The position numbers and the translations under genes are program-made. A DNA stretch of 64,000 bases from assembly GCA_913063255.1 (NCBI GenBank), contig CAJXYJ010000003.1, positions 1-64,000 on the forward strand, written 5' to 3'. Under the pieces are notes generated by a model. It was not told where the DNA came from. It did not search any database and saw only the letters and a list, made by a program, of their open reading frames with translations. Below are positions 39,206-48,934 of the stretch, piece by piece. How positions within the stretch are numbered: position 1 is the stretch's first letter; each line of letters begins with the position of its first letter. The stretch is from an uncultured Flavobacteriales bacterium. GTDB lineage: Bacteria > Bacteroidota > Bacteroidia > Flavobacteriales > Flavobacteriaceae.

Positions 39206-40872
39206 GTTGCAAATTTATCCCATAAATTATCTGCATAGCTTCTTAGTTCCTTATTGTTCATTTTTTTAGTCTTATCTGATAATGGCATTATGTACTTATT
39301 ACAAACTTCAAATATTACATTGTAGCTTTTATCTATTAAATATACTTCTTCATCAAATTCTGGAGTAACAGTAAAGTTATAAGTAAATCTTAATCCGTAT
39401 AAACCATTTTTATAAAAAACATAAATCTCTCTAATATACTTTTGAATGATTTCTCTTTTTTTATTAAAAGAAGCACCGCTATAAATTTCGTTTAAATCCT
39501 TAATCTCGTTTTCTTTATTAAGGTCAATATCTACATAATAACTTTCATCATCTAAAAGGTTTCTAAGTCTTACTTGAAGGTCTTTTTTAGTTATTTTAAG
39601 TTGCCGCATTTGAGATGCTATATCACTATCATCTATATCGTCAAGTAAAGCTAATTCGATTGCTCTTTTACGTCGTTTCTCGTTCTCTTTAATGTCTACT
39701 TCAATTAGTCTTATATCGGCTCTAATTTGCGTTAATTTACTTTCGCTATCGATATCTTTAAAAAAAGCATCAGTTAACTTTAATAGTTCTTTTTCAATAA
39801 AGAACCTATTCCAAACAAAATCTTCTATTACATCAATATTTATACTTCTATTACCACAGTTTTCAGTCTTGTAACGTTTAGAACAGCACATATAATAATT
39901 ATCTTTTTTGTTTACACGTGTACGACCGTAATAATTTCTATCACATTTAGCGCATCTAATAATACCTTTTAATAGATACTTATGAGTTACTACCTTACCA
40001 CTATTGTTTCTATTAGCTTTTAGATTATCGTTTACTTGTTGCCAATAATGGGGAGTAATTATATTAGGTGCTTCATACACTCCACTTTTTAAATGCCGTT
40101 CGCCTTTATAGATAGGGTTTTTTATAATATTCCGAATAGTATTTCCTGACCATCTAATGTCCTTTTTTTTAGTAGTTGTTGATCTACCATATTTAGTAGT
40201 TGTTAAAGTTCCAGTACCAATTTGATTATAACGTGTAAGTGTTCCTTTTTTGTTTAATATTTCGGCAATCTTATTTGTGCCTTTACCCTCTAAACTCATT
40301 TGAAAGATATCTTTCACTATTTCAGCTTCAGTACCTTGAACAACTATATATCTATTTTCAGAAGTATATCCATAAGGGCTAATACCGTGAGCCTTACCTT
40401 CTTTTGCATTGTCCTTTAAAGCCTTCTTTGTTGCTCTTGATTGTAAGTTTGCCTGATATTCACTTAATTGAGAAAGTACACCAGATAACAATAATGTTGA
40501 AGGGTCATTAAAATCAAGTTTTTCCTTATCTCCAAAGTAAACATCTACATTCTTTTTTTTAACCGCATCAATAAATATAGCATAGGTAAGGTTGTTTCTT
40601 GATAATCTATTTTGGTTACGCATCCAAACACGCTTAATAGTACCTTCTTCAATGTCTGTAATCAGCTTTAATAGTTGAGGTCTATCTACAATATCTAATG
40701 TACCACTTACCCCCTCGCCTTCATTATAAACATTAAAATCAAATTTAAGTTTCTTAGCAAACCTTTTACCCTCTCGAAGTTGGTTATTAATGGAGTTACT
40801 TTCTTCATCCTCTTTTGATAATCTTGTGTAAATTCCCAGCATTTTTTTGTTAATAACTTTTTGTTTAACCAA
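39202..40872 (-). CDS. Large serine recombinase / integrase
   Basis: GIYTRLSKEDEES; RNQNRLSRN; Recombinase domain; Zn ribbon CAKCDRNYYGRT...CCSKRYKTENCGN. Confidence 0.96.
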   Translation of the reverse strand: MVKQKVINKKMLGIYTRLSKEDEESNSINNQLREGKRFAKKLKFDFNVYNEGEGVSGTLDIVDRPQLLKLITDIEEGTIKRVWMRNQNRLSRNNLTYAIFIDAVKKKNVDVYFGDKEKLDFNDPSTLLLSGVLSQLSEYQANLQSRATKKALKDNAKEGKAHGISPYGYTSENRYIVVQGTEAEIVKDIFQMSLEGKGTNKIAEILNKKGTLTRYNQIGTGTLTTTKYGRSTTTKKKDIRWSGNTIRNIIKNPIYKGERHLKSGVYEAPNIITPHYWQQVNDNLKANRNNSGKVVTHKYLLKGIIRCAKCDRNYYGRTRVNKKDNYYMCCSKRYKTENCGNRSINIDVIEDFVWNRFFIEKELLKLTDAFFKDIDSESKLTQIRADIRLIEVDIKENEKRRKRAIELALLDDIDDSDIASQMRQLKITKKDLQVRLRNLLDDESYYVDIDLNKENEIKDLNEIYSGASFNKKREIIQKYIREIYVFYKNGLYGLRFTYNFTVTPEFDEEVYLIDKSYNVIFEVCNKYIMPLSDKTKKMNNKELRSYADNLWDKFAT

Positions 40873-40932
40873 CTATTTATGAGTTAATTAAATTGTTACA
40901 TTTATGTAAAGGTAATAAATAATAATGAAAGT

Positions 40933-40957
40933 ACACATTATATTATATAACATCCGA
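40933..40957. other. attR junction
   Basis: ACACATTATattatataacaTCcga; comM homology starts at the TC core. Confidence 0.75.
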
Positions 40958-41794
40958 AATTGTATGATGAGGACTTCTAAAGGGTCGAGAACTCATCACA
41001 CCGCCTTTTTTCATGGTGCGCCCTGCTACACTATGAATCTTGGTTGTTTCTAATGCTTCGCCCAAAGTCATTGGAGGTAAAATACTGGGTAGGCGTTTTG
41101 CTAACATGGTTTTTCCAGACCCTGGAGGGCCGATTAGGATTATATTATGCCCTCCTGCAGCGGCAATTTCCATGCAGCGTTTAATGGACTCTTGGCCCTT
41201 CACATCTGCAAAATCGAATTCAGGGTTTTCCAAGTGGTTGTAAAATTCTGCTTCAATATCTACAATGGTTTCTTCTAGTGCTTTGTTTTCATTAAAGAAA
41301 TCCATGACTTCTTTTATGCTATTTACTCCAAATACTTCAAGCCCATCCACTATAGCAGCTTCTTTAGCATTTTGTTCCGGTAAGATAAAACCTTTAAACC
41401 CTTCTTCTTTTGCTTTTATCGCTATGGGTAAAGCTCCACGAATGGGCTGTAAAGTTCCATCCAAAGAAAGTTCACCCATAATAATATAATCGTCTAAAGG
41501 ATTTTTTTCTTCTATCTGTCCTGTAGCTACCAAGATTCCCATTGCCAATGTTAAATCGTATGCAGAACCTTCTTTCCGCATATCTGCAGGCGACATATTT
41601 AAGATTAATTTTTTACCGGGAATTTTATAGCCATTGTTCTGAAGTGAGGCAGCAATTCTATAGTTACTTTCCCGAATGGCATTATCGGGCAGTCCAACCA
41701 AATGATAGCCAATTCCTTTATCTACGTTTACCTCAACGGTAATGGTGGTAGCTTCCACACCAAATACAGCACTCCCATATACTTTTGTAAGCAT
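40955..41794 (-). pseudogene. comM: comM/yifB 5' half, truncated by the element
   Basis: MLTKVYGSAVFGVEATTITVEVN...SRPFRSPHHTISDV then an immediate stop inside element sequence. Confidence 0.95.
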
Positions 41795-41861
41795 AATTTA
41801 TTTTATAAAAATAAGGGAGTTAATGAAAGATGAAGGTAATAAAAATATTTTAGGGTTAAAA

Positions 41862-42881
41862 TTATTTATTCCATTGTATTAATATATCATGATTACTTTC
41901 AAGATTATTAAACTCATGTCCGTTTCCTTCTTTTACAAACACAATCGATCCAGGAGAAACTTGTATGTCTCCATCATCGGTATGAAATAAACTAGATCCT
42001 CTAGTAATAATGTTTAGTTCATCAAAATCATGTTCTAAGCGGCTATCACCACCTAAAATTTGTGGAAGCATATATAAGCCAAATATTACCGATTCTTGAT
42101 TTAAAAAGGGATTCCAAACATTAGAATTAGGGTTACGAGGGGCTTCCATTTGTTCCCAAGTATATTTTAAAAATGGATTGGAACTTTGAGGGGTTTCCTG
42201 TTTTAGTTCCGTACGAATTATTTTGGCATTTGAAGTTATAGAGGTGATACTTCTATTATAATTAGCAGCAACATATACCGCCATTTCATTTTCTATGAGT
42301 ACTTCAATTCCTTCAATATTCATAATTCCTCCTCCTTCAAAAAAATAATAAACCTGATCTCTGTTTGGGTTTGTGTTATGTAATGCTCCTCCAATGCTTA
42401 ACTCTATATAAGTACCAGACATAGTGGATTCATTTAAAAAAAGTAATTCCGAAATTCCAAGATCTTCTAACTGACTAGATAAATCGCTTACAGTATACGC
42501 TATAAGTGTACTTGTTGTAACATTAATAGCAATATTTTCACTATCAGAGATGGTATCTACTGTTGCTGTTATTTCAATTTGACCTTCAGAAATAATTCTT
42601 AATACACCTTCATTAGTAATTGTTGCTATAGAAGTGTCACTACTCTCCCAAGTTATAGATTGATTTTCTAATATATCTCCTTGCATATCTTTTATAGTTG
42701 CAGAAAGCTGAAAGGTTTGGTTCAAGGCTCCAGTATAACTACTTTCAGACTCAATTTCTATACTATGAGGATCTGTATTTATTACAATAAGTGCTTCTGA
42801 ATCATCTGAACCACAGGAAATAAAAATAAATAAAACAAGAATCAGTAAAGAGTTCTTTATAACACAAAATTCTGTTTTCAT
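41862..42881 (-). CDS. Lipoprotein with bacterial Ig-like (Big_2) domain and C-terminal cupin
   Basis: Start reset to MKTEFCVIKN; FISCGSDD lipobox; ITWESSDTSIATITNEGVLRI; C-terminal DELNIITRGSSLFHTDDGDIQVSPGSIVFVKEGNGHEF. Confidence 0.8.
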   Translation of the reverse strand: MKTEFCVIKNSLLILVLFIFISCGSDDSEALIVINTDPHSIEIESESSYTGALNQTFQLSATIKDMQGDILENQSITWESSDTSIATITNEGVLRIISEGQIEITATVDTISDSENIAINVTTSTLIAYTVSDLSSQLEDLGISELLFLNESTMSGTYIELSIGGALHNTNPNRDQVYYFFEGGGIMNIEGIEVLIENEMAVYVAANYNRSITSITSNAKIIRTELKQETPQSSNPFLKYTWEQMEAPRNPNSNVWNPFLNQESVIFGLYMLPQILGGDSRLEHDFDELNIITRGSSLFHTDDGDIQVSPGSIVFVKEGNGHEFNNLESNHDILIQWNK

Positions 42882-42951
42882 ATCTGTTAGTTTATAATCA
42901 TTTGAAGATAATAAAAAAATCAATAGCATTTTAAATGAAAACACAAGGCAT

Positions 42952-42986
42952 AAAAAAACCCCTCAACAAAAATTGAAGGGTTTTTT
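42952..42986 (-). terminator. Terminator of the subtilase gene
   Basis: AACCCCTCAAC...TTGAAGGGTTTT hairpin. Confidence 0.75.
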
Positions 42987-43007
42987 AAATTATTATTTAA
43001 CTAATTG

Positions 43008-45476
43008 CTATTGCTTAATAATCTGCAATACATTAGTACTATTATCAACAGTTACTCTAACAAAGTAGTTCCCAGCTTGAAAAGCGGAAAGGTCTATTTG
43101 AGTTGCAGTTCTATTTGTAGTTTCAGAATATAATGTTTGTCCTAAAACATTCATCACTTCTACAGAAGAAATAACTGATACTGCTTCAATATTCAACATA
43201 TTTGTTGTTGGATTTGGGTATGCAACTAATCCTTCGATTTCAAAGTCATTTACACCTAGAATCCCTGCTACAGTAAAACTGTGTACTTCTGAGAATTCAC
43301 CATCTGCACAAATTGAATTTGGTTTCACTCTCCAAAAATATTCTGCTCCTTCAGTTACTCCAAGGATTAATACATGAGGTAAGACTGTTGTTTCCCAAAA
43401 AGATAAAACAGCAAAATCTGCATGTCTACTCAATTCAAATTCATAATTATCAATAGAGCTATCTCCTGATTCCCATTCAAATTCTATTACAACTGGTAAA
43501 TCTACCGCATCATCTTGAGGATAAGTAAGCCCAATATCTGGAACATTTGTACTTAATACTCTTAAGGTTACATAAACATTAACAGCCTCTGAAGATCCTT
43601 CTGCAGTAATAGTAATAGGATAATCTCCTGGAGGTAAACTATCAATTCCGTCTACAGTTAATACCGAAGTTCCTTCAGCACTTAATGACGTTGGACTTAA
43701 AGTTCCAGTAGTACCTGATGGTAGATTAGAAACTGAAAAATCAATAGTATCTGAGAAACCATCACTAAATCCTAAATCGATATCGAAAGTTGCACTACCA
43801 TCTACAGCACAAGCTTCTTTAATTCCATTATGACTAGAAGCAGTAAATTCTTCTTTATTTATTCCTGTTACAATTAAAGAAAATGCTTGCACATCGTTTG
43901 ATAAAGCAATTCCTTTATGAGAAACTTGGATAATATATTCTCCTGCTGCTCCAGCTATCTCAACTTTTTCAACATTATCTACTAGATTATCACCTGTTGT
44001 TGCAGGAGCAGCATAATTAGCTACATCTAATTTCCAAGGAAAATAAGTAGATCCACCATCTTTAGATACTCTTATATCAAGATCGTTTATTAATCTAGGC
44101 TCTGGATTGTCATGGTTTATAGAACCTCCTGTTAAAATATTAGCTGGTAAATCTGTCCATGTAATTGAAGCCATTAAATCATCAACACCATTAGATTGTA
44201 CAGAGAATGTATATACTTCTTTATTTTGTAATACTTCTTCAATTATTACAGATGTTGTACCATTATTACTTATAACTTCTGCACCTTTTTCAACATTAAT
44301 TAATCCCCAACCAAATCTATAATCTGGCCCTGGAGAAGTACCAGCCTCATCTGCAGTATGAATTGTTAATCCTCTAAGTGTTGAACTTAGCATAAACTCC
44401 CCATTTAAATTATTATAATGTTGTTGTAATAATAATACACTTCCAGCAACACTTGGAGATGCCATTGATGTCCCATTATAATTAGCATAATTAGATGCAC
44501 CCACTGAAGAATACATTGCAACTCCTTTAGCAGAAATATCTGGTTTTATACGACCGTCATCTGTAGGCCCCCAACTACTAAAAGAAGACATATTAACACT
44601 ATTTGGACCTGTATAATTCAACACTTCATTAGTCGCTGCAACCACTAAATTATTTTTAGCAACACCTCTATCGGTTAAATAATCATAACCACCATCTCCA
44701 TTGTTTACACCAGATTGTCTGTCGTTTCCAGCAGACCATACCGATAAATAATATGGTGCATTATATGCTATATTATCTACACCTCTGGCACTACCATCAT
44801 AATAACCCAATTGCCATAAATCTAAATTATCTATATTATTACCATAAGAGTGGTTAGAAACCAACATACCATTTGCAGCAGCAGCAATCATTTCACTAGA
44901 GTCACTAGACCAATCATGAGCTAATAATTCTGCTTCAGGAGCCATTCCTTTTGCAGCGCCACCAATTACATCGCCAGTACCAATCATAGTTCCAGCAACA
45001 TGAATGGAATGATCACTGTAAGACGGAGGATTATCTACCTGAGTAACTCTATTGTCTAAAAGTGGGTGCGCAAGCTGAATAGCTCCTCCATCCCATTCTC
45101 CAACAATCATATCCTGACCATTTAAATCTAATCCTGCTCCTCCACCAGTATGTACTTTATTTGCACGTGATGTAATTCCTCCTTCTCTATTATGAGTTAT
45201 ATAATACTTTGGTTTTCCTGTTTCATAAACCCCAACTAATTCGGCTCTTCCACCGTTTGGCATTTCAATAATTTCTTCCCAACCATAAGCAGCAGCCAAT
45301 TCTAAGGCTCTTTGTTTTTCTTGAGTGAATGCTGATGCATATTCAGATTCTAATCTGCTTAATGCTTCTAAATCGTAATTCGCAATAATCCCTTGTTGTT
45401 CTGCATAAGTTTGTGCCAACAAGCTACTTACTGTAAGCAGCATAGAAAACATTACTAATAGTGTACTCTTTTTCAT
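43008..45476 (-). CDS. T9SS-secreted S8 (subtilisin-like) serine protease
   Basis: GTSMASPSVAGSVLLL; DHSIHVAGTMIGTG; C-terminal sorting domain; start reset to MKKSTLLVMFSM. Confidence 0.93.
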   Translation of the reverse strand: MKKSTLLVMFSMLLTVSSLLAQTYAEQQGIIANYDLEALSRLESEYASAFTQEKQRALELAAAYGWEEIIEMPNGGRAELVGVYETGKPKYYITHNREGGITSRANKVHTGGGAGLDLNGQDMIVGEWDGGAIQLAHPLLDNRVTQVDNPPSYSDHSIHVAGTMIGTGDVIGGAAKGMAPEAELLAHDWSSDSSEMIAAAANGMLVSNHSYGNNIDNLDLWQLGYYDGSARGVDNIAYNAPYYLSVWSAGNDRQSGVNNGDGGYDYLTDRGVAKNNLVVAATNEVLNYTGPNSVNMSSFSSWGPTDDGRIKPDISAKGVAMYSSVGASNYANYNGTSMASPSVAGSVLLLQQHYNNLNGEFMLSSTLRGLTIHTADEAGTSPGPDYRFGWGLINVEKGAEVISNNGTTSVIIEEVLQNKEVYTFSVQSNGVDDLMASITWTDLPANILTGGSINHDNPEPRLINDLDIRVSKDGGSTYFPWKLDVANYAAPATTGDNLVDNVEKVEIAGAAGEYIIQVSHKGIALSNDVQAFSLIVTGINKEEFTASSHNGIKEACAVDGSATFDIDLGFSDGFSDTIDFSVSNLPSGTTGTLSPTSLSAEGTSVLTVDGIDSLPPGDYPITITAEGSSEAVNVYVTLRVLSTNVPDIGLTYPQDDAVDLPVVIEFEWESGDSSIDNYEFELSRHADFAVLSFWETTVLPHVLILGVTEGAEYFWRVKPNSICADGEFSEVHSFTVAGILGVNDFEIEGLVAYPNPTTNMLNIEAVSVISSVEVMNVLGQTLYSETTNRTATQIDLSAFQAGNYFVRVTVDNSTNVLQIIKQ

Positions 45477-45566
45477 AATTTTTTGTTTTTTTAATACATA
45501 AGGCGCGAAAATATTAAAAAAATGTGGAAAATATATTTTATTTCGAAAAAGACTATTAACAATCAA

Positions 45567-47231
45567 CTAATTACTATATGGAAAAGCAGGATATGAATTA
45601 TTATTATCCCAAAAAACCTGAACTTCCGCATTAGGTTTTTGTTCCATATTTGTATTCCCTTCTAAGGCAACATCTGGATAAAATAAAGACCTTACAAAAG
45701 GACCAGCATTAGGATTTACATGATATTGCATGTCAAATGGATATCCTGTTCTTCTATAAAAATTATAAGCTCCAATACCATTTCCATAATGTGAAACAAG
45801 CACTTGTTTTGCAAAAACATTCCATTTATTATTTACCCCTCCTGTATCATTATATTCATTTGAAATTAAATTAATGAAACTAGAAACGTCTATACCTGTG
45901 GGAATAAAACTTGTATCTACTTCTGGGTCTAATGATACAAAACTCATAACTTTATCAACAGACTTCAGCATACCTGCTTGCATAAAATTTTCAGCGACAC
46001 CCGTATTTTTATTAGCTAAAGCCATTTCTGCTTGCATAAAGTCTACCCAACTAGCCAACATAATGGGCGTAATACCTACTCCTAATCCCCCTAGGTTTTC
46101 AGTAACAGAAAGAAAATCATTATCATCAAAAGTACCCGCTGCAGGATAAACCCCTATTGCAGTTCTTTGAAATGTATCTGGCGGTATACCGTCACTAAAA
46201 CCATGGTCTCTTCCCCAATAACCAGAATTCACCCAACAGAAAGCCATTCCTTCAATATAATGAGGGTAAGCTGAATCTTCTGAACAAAATAGGCGCATTG
46301 GATCTACTTCACAAATTTCTTCATTTAATCCTAAACCTCCTGGAGTACAATTGTTTTGGCGATAGAAATAATATCTACGTCTAGGGTCATTTTTGTTTAA
46401 TAACTCATTCATTAGCCAATTGGATCTATAACTTGCTACTCCTTGAGGTTGGTAGTCATTTTCATAAGCCGGATGTGTGCTTAATATTGTAGAGTTTACA
46501 CCATATCGAAATACAAAATCATCACTACTATTAGTAATATAATTTCCTGAATTCAGTATAGCTTGAAAATTCTTCATGGCACTTCCATCAATCAACCTTG
46601 TATTAATATAGGTCTCCAATTTTAATGTATTGGCTAGTTTTATCCATTTTGAAAAATTATTATTATAATAAATATCATTCTCTAAGTTGGTTCCACTTTC
46701 ATTAAATGCTGTAATCGCTTCGTCTAACATTGTCAAGGCAGAAGCATAAATACTTGCTCCGCTATCTACATGCGGGTTAGGATTTGAAATTTCGCTATAT
46801 GGAACATCTCCATAAAGATTTACTAAAGTAATTAAAGTATAGGCTCTTATTACTTTTACAACCCCCAAATGCTTGTTAAACCCTAGTTCTTCTGCTATTT
46901 CTTGTGCTTCTGCCATGGTAGGAAGCATACTCTGATATGCGATATTCCATACATTTTCACTGAAATGATTTGAAGAATTAAAACTATTTAAATATATATT
47001 TTCATAAAAATGTCCAGCATACATATAATCTAGGCGAGTTAATTTTGAACTAATTTTCCCTGCATTTTCTACAAACTTTGGCAATTCTTCTTGAATTTCC
47101 AATAACAAATTATCTAATTCTTCAATTTGATTATTAGAACTTTCTTCTTCTACGATGGTAATATCATCATCGCTATTACACGAATAAAATAGTATCGTAA
47201 TTAATAAAAAAAAAGTAAGTGATTTTTTCAT
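45567..47231 (-). CDS. SusD/RagB-like outer-membrane lipoprotein
   Basis: LFYSCNSDDD lipobox; LVNLYGDVPYSEI; SusD-type sequence. Confidence 0.88.
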   Translation of the reverse strand: MKKSLTFFLLITILFYSCNSDDDITIVEEESSNNQIEELDNLLLEIQEELPKFVENAGKISSKLTRLDYMYAGHFYENIYLNSFNSSNHFSENVWNIAYQSMLPTMAEAQEIAEELGFNKHLGVVKVIRAYTLITLVNLYGDVPYSEISNPNPHVDSGASIYASALTMLDEAITAFNESGTNLENDIYYNNNFSKWIKLANTLKLETYINTRLIDGSAMKNFQAILNSGNYITNSSDDFVFRYGVNSTILSTHPAYENDYQPQGVASYRSNWLMNELLNKNDPRRRYYFYRQNNCTPGGLGLNEEICEVDPMRLFCSEDSAYPHYIEGMAFCWVNSGYWGRDHGFSDGIPPDTFQRTAIGVYPAAGTFDDNDFLSVTENLGGLGVGITPIMLASWVDFMQAEMALANKNTGVAENFMQAGMLKSVDKVMSFVSLDPEVDTSFIPTGIDVSSFINLISNEYNDTGGVNNKWNVFAKQVLVSHYGNGIGAYNFYRRTGYPFDMQYHVNPNAGPFVRSLFYPDVALEGNTNMEQKPNAEVQVFWDNNNSYPAFPYSN

Positions 47232-47437
47232 AACATAATTTTTGGTTAGTGGAATAAGTAATTCTTATTCACTCTCCCAAAAATAGAATGTTAACCTAAT
47301 CTTAACAAATTGTTGTAATCTGTATTTATAAAAAAGAGGTCGGAATTTATAAATTCAGACATGTTAAACTGGACTTAATATGTTGTTTTTTTTGGCAGTT
47401 GTATTCTTACTGGAAAGATGGAGAAATGTTTCGAAAA

Positions 47438-48934
47438 CTAAGAAAGTAATTTTTTATCTGCTAGTTTTTTACCCAACTGAACACCCCATTGATCAAAACT
47501 AAATAGATTCCAAATAACTCCTTGTACAAAAAGTTTGTGTTCATATATTGCGATAAGGCTCCCTAAATTTTTGGGAGTTAACTTACTAATAAGGATGGTA
47601 TTGGAAGGTTTATTTCCTTTAAAAGATTTAAAATTATCGGCTACCTCTTTTTTATAGGTACCTTGAAATAAGGCTTGAGATTGAGCAAAAAAGTTTGCCA
47701 TTAATAAGGAATGGTGTTTTTGATTGCCATGTAAGGATTCTGAAAACCCTATAAAGTCTACAGGAATCAATTTTGTGCCTTGATGTAATAATTGAAAAAA
47801 AGCATGTTGTGCATTAGTACCTACATTACCCCAGACTATTGTTCCGGTTTGGTAATCCACAAAATCATCATTCCTATCCACCCCCTTTCCATTGCTTTCC
47901 ATAATAGCCTGTTGTAGGTATGGAACAAATTTTTCTAAATATTGCGTATAAGGAATAACTGCTTCGGTTTCAGCATTAAAAAAATTAGCGTACCAAATCG
48001 ATATCAATGCTAATTGTACAGGAATATTATCTGAAAAATTTTCTTCTTTAAAATGATGGTCCATCTCGTTTGCTCCTTGTAATAATTCTTCAAAATGTTG
48101 ATATCCTACTGAACAACAAATGGATAATCCTACTGCACTCCAAAGTGAAAATCTTCCGCCGACCCAATCCCATATAGGAAATATGTTTTCCTTAGAAATT
48201 CCAAAAGAAGTAGCCTCTTCTATATTGGTTGAAACCCCTACAAAATGTTTTGAGATATCTTGGGGATTTCCTTTTTCTAAAAACCATTCTTTAATGGTTA
48301 TTGCATTGGCTAATGTTTCTTGTGTTGTAAAACTTTTAGAAACCACTATAAACAAAGTCGTTTCTCTATTTAATTTTTTTAATGTTTCTGAAATATGATC
48401 TCCATCCACATTAGAAACATAATGTACTTGTAAGTGGTTTTTATAATAAGAAAGTGCTTCAGTAACCATTTTTGGTCCCAAATCACTGCCTCCTATACCG
48501 ATATTTACGATATCGGTAATTGCTTTTCCTGTATAACCTCTCCAGTTTCCAGAAATAATCTTTTCTGAAAATAGCTTCATTTTCTGAAGAGTCTCTTTTA
48601 CTTCAGGTTTTAAATTATCTAAGTCGCGAAGAGCCGTATGCAAAACCGCTCTACCTTCGGTTTTATTTATTTTTTCTCCATCAAATTGAAGTTGGATGGC
48701 GTCTTTCAATTTTACCTCTTCAGCCAATTCAATTAAAAGAGAAAGTGATTTATCGGTAATTCTATTTTTTGAAAAGTCTACTTGAAAATCATTCCATTCG
48801 ATTTTCATTCGATTTGCTCTTGCATCATCTTTTTTAAATAAATCCATCATATGCACATCTTTCATTTCAGAAAAATGTTGCTGTAACTTTCTCCAAGCTT
48901 TGGTTTTAGTAGGGTTTACAGAAGGGAAATTCAT
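47438..48934 (-). CDS. pgi: Glucose-6-phosphate isomerase
   Basis: VNIGIGGSDLGPKMV; VSKSFTTQET; GNQKHHSLLMANFFAQ. Confidence 0.97.
   Translation of the reverse strand: MNFPSVNPTKTKAWRKLQQHFSEMKDVHMMDLFKKDDARANRMKIEWNDFQVDFSKNRITDKSLSLLIELAEEVKLKDAIQLQFDGEKINKTEGRAVLHTALRDLDNLKPEVKETLQKMKLFSEKIISGNWRGYTGKAITDIVNIGIGGSDLGPKMVTEALSYYKNHLQVHYVSNVDGDHISETLKKLNRETTLFIVVSKSFTTQETLANAITIKEWFLEKGNPQDISKHFVGVSTNIEEATSFGISKENIFPIWDWVGGRFSLWSAVGLSICCSVGYQHFEELLQGANEMDHHFKEENFSDNIPVQLALISIWYANFFNAETEAVIPYTQYLEKFVPYLQQAIMESNGKGVDRNDDFVDYQTGTIVWGNVGTNAQHAFFQLLHQGTKLIPVDFIGFSESLHGNQKHHSLLMANFFAQSQALFQGTYKKEVADNFKSFKGNKPSNTILISKLTPKNLGSLIAIYEHKLFVQGVIWNLFSFDQWGVQLGKKLADKKLLS

Larger units (their letters stand above)
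34132..40954. mobile_element. Integrative element inserted in comM by a serine recombinase, about 6.8 kb
   Basis: Splits comM between HHTISD and VALVGGG; LSR adjacent to one end; shared TC core at both junctions; inverted ACACATTAT/ATAATGTGT arms. Confidence 0.92.
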
